From: an uncultured Collinsella sp.
Lineage (GTDB): Bacteria > Actinomycetota > Coriobacteriia > Coriobacteriales > Coriobacteriaceae
NCBI GenBank assembly: GCA_902475475.1
Contig: CABRZY010000034.1
Coordinates: forward strand, 1 to 13,710
Direction: 5' to 3'
Length of the DNA stretch: 13,710 bases
The translations under genes were made by a program, and so were the position numbers. Below are positions 6,254 through 11,850 of the stretch, in pieces; within the stretch, counting starts at the first letter, position 1; every line of letters starts with the position of its first letter. The notes under the pieces are model-generated. The model saw nothing but the letters and a program-made list of their open reading frames with translations. It ran no database searches and was not told the origin of the DNA.

Positions 6254-8170
6254 ATGGAAGAGGCCTATCGTCAAGCACGCAAGCGCGGCGAGCAAGGACG
6301 TCGACGCGCCATTAGCCAAAGCGAGCATCCATACCTTACGGACCTCGATAGCTTGGTTGCTCAGCTCCCCTTAGGTCAGCGAGAGAATGTCGGCCTGCGG
6401 GATATTCCGCTCGAAATGGTCGTCGGCACGGTCACCAAGGGCCGTCAGTCCGCCTTTTCGTGTAACTTTATGCCTCTGCTGCCGTTTAACACCGAGTTCG
6501 CCCGCAAGTGGTCCAACCTCTACGACATCCAGGTAACCGAGGGCTATCGCGACCCCATCATCGTCACCGAGTTCATGCATCGGTTCTATGTCCAGGAAGG
6601 CAACAAACGCGTCAGTGTCCTCAAATTCCTAGACGCCCCGACGGTTTCGGCCAAGGTCACCCGTCTCTACCCCGGCACATGGGATTCCGTCGAAAGCCGC
6701 CTGTACGGTGAATTCTGCGCGTTTTGGCGCGTCTGCCCCCTATACGAGATCGAGTTCTCGCGTGAGGGAAGCTACGAGACGCTCGCCAAGATGCTCGGTC
6801 AGAACCTTATCGAAAAATGGCCGCAGAAAAAGGTCGACTACCTGCGCCACACCTTCCTGCTCTTTAAGCGCGCCTACCTTCGCGCAGGCGGCGACCACCT
6901 GGACATTACGCCTGCCGACGCCATGCTCGTGTACCTCAATGTGTACAACCAGGACCGCCTGCTGGATACGCCGACGGATATCGTCGTAAACCGCCTGTGC
7001 AAGATTTGGCGCGAGCTGGTCATTGCCGGCAAAAATGACGAGGACAAAGTCGATCTTGTCGAAGCACCGAGCGTCGACGAGGAGGAGACGCCCGCCAAGT
7101 CCACCTCTGGCGTGCTCAACTTCTTTATGGGCAAGACCGTCTACTCGACGGCCAACCCCCTGCGCATCGCCTTTATCCATGAGTTCCCCTGTGCGACGTC
7201 GAGCTGGGACAGCCTGCACGACCAAGGGCGTCAGTATCTCGATGAGCACTTTGGCGGTATCGTGCGCACCGAGGCGTTCGAGGACTGTCACGATCCGGAT
7301 GTGTTCTACGCCGCCGTGGAAACGGCTGTCAAACATGGAGCAAACGTCATCTTCTCGACCTCGCACCGCCTGATGGAATACACGCTCAGGGCTGCCGTTG
7401 AGTATCCCCGGGTTCGGTTCCTCAACTGCTCTATCGGCCTTCCCCATCAAAGCGTACGCTCGTACTTTGGCAAGATGTACGAGGCCAAGTTTCTCCTGGG
7501 CGCCCTTGCCGCCAGCATGGCGGACAACCACCGCATCGGTTACCACGCGTCGGTCTTCGCCTCGGGCGCACTCAGCGAGATCAACGCCTTTGCGATTGGC
7601 GCCTCGCTGCTCGACCCCCGTGCGCAAATCATCCTGACCTGGGGCGATGTGCCCGCCGGAGGCCTTGCCGAGGCCATGTGCCGCGAAGGCGTGAGCGTCA
7701 TGACCGGCGCCGATATGTCAAAGTCGCTGGAAGATCCCACCGCCTACGGGCTTCACCGCTTGGTCGACGGCAAAGTCACCGGCATCGCCATGCCCGTATG
7801 GAACTGGGGCCGTTACTACGAGCTCATCGTTCGCAGCCTTCTGCACGGCACGTGGGACGAGACCAGCGACGACAACCAAGTGCGCGCCGTCAACTACTGG
7901 TACGGCATGAGCTCCGGCGTTATCGACATCCGTTACGCTCCGGGCCTTCCCTACCAGACGCGCAAACTCGTGCAGTTGCTCCGCAACGGCATTGTTGAGG
8001 GATCCATCAACCCCTTTGGCGGCGAGCTCCACAGCCAGAACGGCGTGGTACAGATCGAAGGCTTCCCTCCGCTGCCGAGCACACAGATTGTCGAGATGAA
8101 TTGGCTGGCGGACAACGTGGTAGGCACCATTCCGCAGCTCGACGATGAGCCGAAAGTCCCTGCCCTATGA
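6254..8170 (+). CDS. Cytoplasmic BMP-family nucleoside-binding protein with ParB-like N-terminal region
   Basis: This is a 638-residue protein usually auto-named BMP-family ABC substrate-binding protein. The N-terminus is charged (many Arg/Lys in residues 5-18), with no signal peptide, lipobox or membrane segment, so it should be cytoplasmic. Residues about 95-135 read like a ParB/sulfiredoxin core: P-I-I-V, then F-Y-V-Q-E-G-N-K-R-V with G116-N117-K118-R119, then V-S-A-K-V. A helical stretch and an acidic linker (about 262-285) lead to a BMP (Med/PnrA) domain starting at L-R-I-A-F-I-H near 303. In known members this domain binds purine nucleosides. The start at 6254 has GGGAG seven bases upstream; earlier starts would overlap the channel gene. 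The stop overlaps the next start as ATGA, so the two are coupled. No permease or ATPase lies beside it. I infer a nucleoside sensor rather than an importer part. The ParB comparison is by eye. Confidence 0.8.
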   Translation: MEEAYRQARKRGEQGRRRAISQSEHPYLTDLDSLVAQLPLGQRENVGLRDIPLEMVVGTVTKGRQSAFSCNFMPLLPFNTEFARKWSNLYDIQVTEGYRDPIIVTEFMHRFYVQEGNKRVSVLKFLDAPTVSAKVTRLYPGTWDSVESRLYGEFCAFWRVCPLYEIEFSREGSYETLAKMLGQNLIEKWPQKKVDYLRHTFLLFKRAYLRAGGDHLDITPADAMLVYLNVYNQDRLLDTPTDIVVNRLCKIWRELVIAGKNDEDKVDLVEAPSVDEEETPAKSTSGVLNFFMGKTVYSTANPLRIAFIHEFPCATSSWDSLHDQGRQYLDEHFGGIVRTEAFEDCHDPDVFYAAVETAVKHGANVIFSTSHRLMEYTLRAAVEYPRVRFLNCSIGLPHQSVRSYFGKMYEAKFLLGALAASMADNHRIGYHASVFASGALSEINAFAIGASLLDPRAQIILTWGDVPAGGLAEAMCREGVSVMTGADMSKSLEDPTAYGLHRLVDGKVTGIAMPVWNWGRYYELIVRSLLHGTWDETSDDNQVRAVNYWYGMSSGVIDIRYAPGLPYQTRKLVQLLRNGIVEGSINPFGGELHSQNGVVQIEGFPPLPSTQIVEMNWLADNVVGTIPQLDDEPKVPAL

Positions 8171-8877
8171 AAATCCTTGCCATAGCCGATACCGAAGAAC
8201 GATGCCTTTGGGAGTGCTTTCGCAAGGAACGCTTTGAGGGTGTCGACCTGATTTTGTCCGCCGGCGATCTGGACCCGGACTATCTTGAATTTTTGGTTAC
8301 GGTCATCAACAAGCCGCTCATCTACGTTCGCGGCAATCACGATGACCGCTACGCACGTCATGCACCGGGTGGATGTATCTGCGTAGAGGACAGCGTGTAC
8401 ACGTACCGAGGGATTCGCATTGCGGGCCTTGGAGGGTCCATGCGTTATCGCGACGGCGCCAACATGTACACCGAACGCGAGATGTCCAAGCGCATGCGTA
8501 AGCTGTCGCGTAAGGTTAGGATGGTCGGCGGGTGCGACATTCTGCTTACCCATGCACCCGCCGCCGGTATGGGTGATCTGGACGATCTGCCGCATCGAGG
8601 GTTTAAGTGCTTTAACACGGCGCTTGAGTCCTGGGGGGCCGACTACATGGTGCATGGGCATGTGCACCAAAGCTACGGTTACGATTTTCAGCGCGAGCGG
8701 CAGCATGTGTGTGGAACGACGATCATCAACGCCTGCGGCTATACGCAGTTTGAGCTCGATCAGACGCGCTACCCCATCCGTGGCTGGCAGGCAGCCTGGC
8801 TCAATTCACAAACCATGCGCCGCGAGCTCAAACGCCACGAAGCCATCGAGCCCTCAACGGCCAGAACACTCTGGTAA
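8167..8877 (+). CDS. Calcineurin-type metallophosphoesterase
   Basis: This 236-residue cytoplasmic protein should be a metal-dependent phosphoesterase. Visible motifs: I-A-D-T-E at 6-10, S-A-G-D-L-D with D34, R-G-N-H-D-D with N57 and H58, L-T-H-A-P with H129, and H-G-H-V-H with H165 and H167. The first motif is normally D-x-H; here it is D8-T9-E10, so the histidine ligand is replaced by Glu. I recall related Clostridia proteins with a similar D-E-E start, which suggests a subfamily rather than a mutation. All other metal ligands are intact, so it is probably active. The start codon overlaps the previous stop (ATGA), which implies coupled translation and a shared role with the BMP-domain protein. 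The substrate is unknown; small phosphodiesters or nucleotides are plausible given the partner. A strong hairpin follows the TAA at once. Confidence 0.88.
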   Translation: MKILAIADTEERCLWECFRKERFEGVDLILSAGDLDPDYLEFLVTVINKPLIYVRGNHDDRYARHAPGGCICVEDSVYTYRGIRIAGLGGSMRYRDGANMYTEREMSKRMRKLSRKVRMVGGCDILLTHAPAAGMGDLDDLPHRGFKCFNTALESWGADYMVHGHVHQSYGYDFQRERQHVCGTTIINACGYTQFELDQTRYPIRGWQAAWLNSQTMRRELKRHEAIEPSTARTLW

Positions 8878-8878
8878 C

Positions 8879-8917
8879 CACCACAAAGAGGACACTGTCC
8901 CCTTTGTGGTGCTTTTG
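8879..8917 (+). terminator. Terminator after the phosphoesterase gene (GGGACAG-family stem)
   Basis: CACCACAAAG (8879-8888) pairs with CTTTGTGGTG (8902-8911). Inside, GGAC/GTCC extends the stem past one A-C mismatch, and CTTTTG follows. Read on the minus strand it carries GGGGACAG and a CTTTGTGGTGG arm, close to the arm of the element at 6174-6199. It therefore looks like an inverted member of the same family. Confidence 0.7.
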
Positions 8918-8927
8918 ACGCGATAGC

Positions 8928-8967
8928 AAGAAACCCGGTCCTGCACAAGGCAGAACCGGGTTTCTTT
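8928..8967. terminator. Bidirectional terminator between convergent units
   Basis: AAGAAACCCGGT (8928-8939) and ACCGGGTTTCTT (8955-8966) form a perfect 12-bp stem. CTGC/GCAG inside lengthens it. Both strands end in a T-rich run (TTTCTTT on plus, TTTCTTGC on minus), so it can stop transcripts from both the phosphoesterase gene and rplA. A further small inverted repeat, AGTAACT/AGTTACT (8991-9007), overlaps the rplA stop codon. Confidence 0.8.
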
Positions 8968-9002
8968 AGCAATGCTTGCTGTACTCAGGCAGTAACTAGC
9001 AG

Positions 9003-9710
9003 TTACTCAGCCAGGAAGTCACGCTGGACAGCGGGATCGACCTTGACGCCAGGGCCCATGGTGGAAGACACGGAGATGGACTTGACGTACTTGCCCTTAG
9101 CAGAAGAGGGCTTGACGCGCAGGATCTCGGTGTACAGGGCAGCGTAGTTCTCGACGAGCTGCTGCTCAGAGAAGGACTTCTTGCCCAGGGGCACGTGGCA
9201 GATGCCGTAGCGGTCGGCGCGGTACTCAACGCGGCCAGCCTTGAGCTCGGAGACCATCTTGGCGACGTCCATGGTCACGGTGCCGAGCTTGGGGTTCGGC
9301 ATGAGGCCACGGGGACCAAGGATCTTACCGATGCGGCCAACCTTGGCCATCATGTTCGGCGTAGCGATAGCGGCGTCGAAGTTGATCTCGCCCTTCTGAA
9401 TCTGGGCGACGAGCTCGTCGGAACCGATGATGTCGGCGCCGGCAGCCTCGGCCTCGCGGGCCTTCTCGCCCTCGGCGAAGACGGCAACACGAACGGTCTT
9501 GCCGGTGCCGTGGGGCAGGGAGATGGAACCACGGATGTTCTGGTCAGCCTTACGAGTATCGATGCCCAGACGGAAGTGGGCCTCGACGGTCTCATCGAAC
9601 TTGGCGGTGTCGAGCTCCTTGATGAGCTTGGCAGCCTGAAGGGGGGTGTAGAGCGTGGCGCGGTCGATCTTCTCGGCAGCGGCGTTATAGCTCTTACCAT
9701 GCTTAGCCAT
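9003..9710 (-). CDS. rplA: 50S ribosomal protein L1
   Basis: L1 binds 23S rRNA at the mobile stalk near the E site and helps release spent tRNA; in many bacteria it also represses its own mRNA. The 235-residue length matches the family (E. coli 234). The signature around I-L-G-P-R-G-L-M-P-N-P-K-L-G-T-V sits at 130-145. I placed the start at 9710: AGGAGG is followed by eight bases and then this ATG, whereas the in-frame ATG at 9716 is only two bases from the ribosome site. Upstream, the gap to rplK holds three hairpins, one resembling the L1 rRNA site. It is the last gene of the minus-strand cluster. rplJ and rplL, its common neighbours, do not follow; a bidirectional terminator does. Confidence 0.97.
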   Translation of the reverse strand: MAKHGKSYNAAAEKIDRATLYTPLQAAKLIKELDTAKFDETVEAHFRLGIDTRKADQNIRGSISLPHGTGKTVRVAVFAEGEKAREAEAAGADIIGSDELVAQIQKGEINFDAAIATPNMMAKVGRIGKILGPRGLMPNPKLGTVTMDVAKMVSELKAGRVEYRADRYGICHVPLGKKSFSEQQLVENYAALYTEILRVKPSSAKGKYVKSISVSSTMGPGVKVDPAVQRDFLAE

Positions 9711-9723
9711 GTGCATTACCTCC

Positions 9724-9753
9724 TGTGGTTAAACGGGCGTGAGCCCTCCCACA
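9724..9753 (-). promoter_or_regulatory. Candidate L1-binding hairpin in the rplA leader
   Basis: On the minus strand, TGTGG and CCACA form an outer stem and GGGC/GCCC an inner stem closed by TCAC. The inner loop is uneven: GA on the left, GTTTAA on the right. The left strand reads GTGGGAGG, the sequence of the L1 stalk in bacterial 23S rRNA, where the opposite strand also has an A/U-rich bulge before CCAC. The closing CCACA overlaps the AGGAGG of rplA. L1 binding here would block L1 translation. The resemblance is from memory, not alignment. Confidence 0.5.
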
Positions 9754-9760
9754 TCGTATC

Positions 9761-9809
9761 GTGTGCCCTATTGCACACATATAACGGGCGCCCCGGTCGG
9801 GGCACCCGT
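9761..9809 (-). other. Two further hairpins in the rplK-rplA gap
   Basis: In mRNA order, the first is ACGGGTGCCCC/GGGGCGCCCGT (9809-9799 with 9794-9784), an 11-bp stem with one G-U pair and a GACC loop. The second is GTGTGC/GCACAC (9778-9773 with 9766-9761). Neither is followed by a T-run: after the first the mRNA reads TATATGTG. The first may limit 3' decay of the rplK message or slow read-through into rplA. Confidence 0.5.
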
Positions 9810-9827
9810 CATTACCTAAAGAAATCG

Positions 9828-10256
9828 CTACTCAGCGATGGTGACGCCCATGGAGCGGGCGGTACCGGCGATGATCTTCTTGGCGGCGTCAATGTCGTTG
9901 GCATTGAGGTCCGGCATCTTGATCTCGGCGATCTTGGTGAGCTGCTCCTGGGAGAGCTGACCAACCTTGTCGGCCTGCGGCTTAGCGGAACCAGACTTGA
10001 GGTTCAGCTCCTTCTTGATGAGGTTAGCCGCCGGCGGGGTCTTGGTGATGAAGGAGAAGGACTTGTCCTCGTAGACAGAGATCTCAACGGGGATGATGTC
10101 GCCCTTCTTGTCCTGCGTCTCGGCGTTAAAGGCCTGGCAGAACTGCATGATGTTCACGCCAGCAGCGCCCAGGGCGGGGCCGACGGGAGGAGCGGGGTTA
10201 GCGGCACCAGCAGGAATCTGGAGCTTAATGACGTTGGCAACCTTCTTCTCAGCCAT
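9828..10256 (-). CDS. rplK: 50S ribosomal protein L11
   Basis: L11 binds the GTPase-associated region of 23S rRNA and takes part in factor binding and the stringent response. The protein is 142 residues, the family length. Visible motifs are the N-terminal proline-rich block L-Q-I-P-A-G-A-A-N-P-A-P-P-V-G-P-A-L-G (12-30) followed by G-V-N-I-M-Q-F-C, and the C-terminal signature region I-A-E-I-K-M-P-D-L-N (about 109-118) with G-T-A-R-S-M-G. I chose ATG 10256 because AAAGGA then lies six bases upstream; the in-frame ATG at 10262 abuts that site. The roughly 120-base gap to nusG has no clear terminator or promoter, so it is probably co-transcribed with nusG. Confidence 0.97.
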   Translation of the reverse strand: MAEKKVANVIKLQIPAGAANPAPPVGPALGAAGVNIMQFCQAFNAETQDKKGDIIPVEISVYEDKSFSFITKTPPAANLIKKELNLKSGSAKPQADKVGQLSQEQLTKIAEIKMPDLNANDIDAAKKIIAGTARSMGVTIAE

Positions 10257-10377
10257 GGTCATTCCTTTCGAATCACGAGTGTGAAGTACTTGCTATATCG
10301 TAAGCACGCACGTGTTAGAAGCACTCCTGAGATGAGCAGTCACAGAAGAAGCACGCTCGCGCGAACGGACGAAAAAC

Positions 10378-10914
10378 TTAAGCGATGACAGCGACCTGGT
10401 TAAAGTCGAGCTCGACCGGCGTCTCGCGGCCAAAGATCATCAGCGTGACCTTGAGCTTGCCAGCCTCGGTGTTAACCTCGGAGACCTTGCCATCAAAGTC
10501 GGTAAGCGGGCCATCGGTGACGCGGACGGACGTACCGACCTCAATATCAACCGAGGTGCGCTTGGGCGAATCGCCCTTACCGGGACGACGAGTCATCTTG
10601 TTGTACTCGTCGCGGGAAAGCGGAGCGGGCTTGCCGTTGCCGCCCAGGAAACCGGTGACGCCAGGCGTGTTACGAACACACGTCCAAGCATCGTCATCCA
10701 TCTCCATGCGGACCAGGACATAACCCGGGAAAATCTTGGAATCCTTGGTCTCACGCTTGCCACCCTCTTTAATCTCGGTGACACGCTCCATAGGAATCTC
10801 GATATCAAAGATACGGTCCTGCATGCCCATAGTCTCGATGCGATGCTCGAGATCGGACTTAACGCGGTTCTCGTATCCAGAGTAAGTGTGAACGACGTAC
10901 CAACGCTTAGACAT
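10378..10914 (-). CDS. nusG: Transcription termination/antitermination factor NusG
   Basis: NusG binds RNA polymerase to aid elongation and links it to Rho or the ribosome. The protein is 178 residues, close to E. coli (181), without the long N-terminal extension found in some Actinobacteria. The NGN domain begins W-Y-V-V-H-T-Y-S-G-Y-E at 5-15 and includes I-F-P-G-Y-V-L-V. The KOW domain includes D-G-P-L-T-D-F-D-G-K-V and ends with V-E-L-D-F-N-Q-V. GAGGGG lies seven bases before the ATG. The gene starts three bases after the secE stop, so the two are tightly linked. Confidence 0.97.
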   Translation of the reverse strand: MSKRWYVVHTYSGYENRVKSDLEHRIETMGMQDRIFDIEIPMERVTEIKEGGKRETKDSKIFPGYVLVRMEMDDDAWTCVRNTPGVTGFLGGNGKPAPLSRDEYNKMTRRPGKGDSPKRTSVDIEVGTSVRVTDGPLTDFDGKVSEVNTEAGKLKVTLMIFGRETPVELDFNQVAVIA

Positions 10915-10917
10915 GGT

Positions 10918-11256
10918 TTAGCCCCTCAATCCAGAGAACAGAGCAAGAGCCTCGCCAAAGCCAGCATCGAGCAGAGCGATGACGACGCCGACGACGATCA
11001 GAGAAGCGCAAACGACGACCGAGTAGTTCACGAGCTCCTTCTTATCGGGCCACGTGACACGCTTCATCTCGGACTTGACCGAAGCGAAATACTTCTTGGT
11101 GCGGGCGAAGAAACCAGGCTTCTCGTTCTTCTTGGACTTCGCAGCCTTCTCGTTCTTCTTGGCAACGGCCTTCTTGGCCTCAACCTTGGAGTTGGCGGCA
11201 GCGTTGTTGGCAGGCGCCTGCTGCTGAGCCTTCTTCTTGTTCTTCTTGTTGGCCAT
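10918..11256 (-). CDS. secE: Preprotein translocase subunit SecE
   Basis: SecE is the small membrane subunit that clamps SecY in the Sec export channel. This copy has 112 residues. The first 50 or so are a Lys/Ala/Asn/Gln-rich, low-complexity tail, probably disordered, as in other Actinobacterial SecE. The conserved part follows: an amphipathic helix with E-M-K-R-V-T-W-P-D-K-K-E-L and then one membrane segment (V-V-V-C-A-S-L-I-V-V-G-V-V-I-A-L-L). GGAGG lies eight bases before ATG 11256. The gene sits between tRNA-Trp and nusG, the usual secE-nusG pairing. Confidence 0.96.
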   Translation of the reverse strand: MANKKNKKKAQQQAPANNAAANSKVEAKKAVAKKNEKAAKSKKNEKPGFFARTKKYFASVKSEMKRVTWPDKKELVNYSVVVCASLIVVGVVIALLDAGFGEALALFSGLRG

Positions 11257-11295
11257 TTGGGTTACCTCCGCGCAATGCGCTTATACATGAGTAAA

Positions 11296-11323
11296 CCGTA
11301 AGCCCCCAATTGGGAGCTTACGG
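11296..11323 (-). terminator. Hairpin between tRNA-Trp and secE
   Basis: On the minus strand CCGTAAGCTCCC pairs with GGGGGCTTACGG (one T-G pair) around AATT: a 12-bp stem. The following bases are TTTACTC, a poor U-tract. It lies 10 bases beyond the tRNA 3' end and about 40 before the secE ATG. It could be a leaky terminator lowering secE expression relative to rpmG, or a processing signal that frees the tRNA. No promoter is visible between it and secE, so some read-through is required. Confidence 0.5.
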
Positions 11324-11332
11324 AATAATGAC

Positions 11333-11408
11333 TGGCACGCCAGGAAGGACTCGAACCCTCAACACTCGGTTTTGGAGACCGATGCTCTACCAATTGAACT
11401 ACTGGCGT
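11333..11408 (-). tRNA. tRNA-Trp (anticodon CCA)
   Basis: The minus strand folds as a full cloverleaf: acceptor ACGCCAG/CTGGCGT, D stem GTTC/GAGC, anticodon stem TCGGT/ACCGA with loop CTCCAAA (CCA anticodon reads UGG), T loop TTCGAGT and discriminator G followed by an encoded CCA. It lies inside the rpmG-secE gap, so it is cut out of a protein-coding transcript. Confidence 0.97.
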
Positions 11409-11421
11409 ATGTGACTAGAGA

Positions 11422-11571
11422 CTAGCGAGTCTCTTTGTGCAGCGTGTGGTGACGGCACCAGGGGCAATACTTCTTGATCTCCATACGATCAGGCATGGTC
11501 GACTTGTTCTTGGTGGTCGTATAGTTGCGGCGCTTGCACTCAGTGCACGCAAGAGTAACTAGAGTACGCAT
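11422..11571 (-). CDS. rpmG: 50S ribosomal protein L33
   Basis: This 49-residue large-subunit protein starts at ATG 11571 and stops with TAG at 11422-11424. It begins M-R-T-L-V-T-L-A-C-T-E-C and contains K-N-K-S-T-M-P-D-R-M-E-I-K-K-Y-C-P-W-C. Cysteines 9, 12, 36 and 39 form two CxxC pairs that bind zinc, so this is the zinc-containing (C+) form; many bacteria also keep a C- copy used under zinc shortage. AAAGG and CAGGA lie upstream as weak ribosome sites. It is the first gene after the strong promoter at 11617-11646 and is followed 13 bases later by tRNA-Trp. Confidence 0.96.
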   Translation of the reverse strand: MRTLVTLACTECKRRNYTTTKNKSTMPDRMEIKKYCPWCRHHTLHKETR

Positions 11572-11616
11572 GTATCCTGAACCTTTCATTTCCGCCCCGT
11601 ACGGGCACGAGTTGTT

Positions 11617-11646
11617 ACTTTATCAGCTCCACGTAAGTGCTGTCAA
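11617..11646 (-). promoter_or_regulatory. Strong promoter of the rpmG-trnW-secE-nusG-rplKA cluster
   Basis: On the minus strand a perfect TTGACA (11646-11641) is followed after 18 bases by TAAAGT (11622-11617). Transcription would start near 11610, giving a leader of about 40 bases with a CCCGTACGGG palindrome (11596-11605). The 21 bases at 11639-11659 around the -35 match 19 of 21 in the tRNA promoter at 13470-13490. Farther upstream, TCGAGAG/CTCTCGA (11712-11718 and 11753-11759) form a spaced inverted repeat of unknown meaning. Confidence 0.8.
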
Positions 11647-11785
11647 TGAAAACCTCGAGTCAATTGGTTCTCGGTGGATCCATTCATATTTGGAACACAT
11701 CAATGAAGCCATCGAGAGCTAATCGACGGTGCATCCAGGACCATTATCGATCCTCTCGACACCAGCAACGGCTCAATATCCATTG

Positions 11786-11823
11786 CAGAAAAGAACCCGG
11801 CACCCATATAAGTGCCGGGTTCT
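11786..11823 (-). terminator. Terminator of tuf
   Basis: AGAACCCGGCAC (minus 11823-11812) pairs perfectly with GTGCCGGGTTCT (11803-11792) and is followed on the minus strand by TTTCTG. It lies 27 bases after the tuf stop and separates tuf from the rpmG promoter, so tuf and rpmG are distinct transcription units. Confidence 0.88.
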
Positions 11824-11850
11824 CTAAGTCAGCTATATCAAAGAGCTAAT

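Noticed and set aside
10302..10354. Three copies of AAGCAC (10302, 10319, 10349) between rplK and nusG as a possible control repeat
   Set aside because: Six-base copies with irregular spacing (17 and 30) can arise by chance, and no structure joins them.
9195..10388. Plus-strand 397-codon frame opposite rplA and rplK, and the similar 414-codon frame opposite tuf
   Set aside because: These are antisense shadows caused by GC-biased codons. The minus-strand products are unmistakable L1, L11 and EF-Tu.
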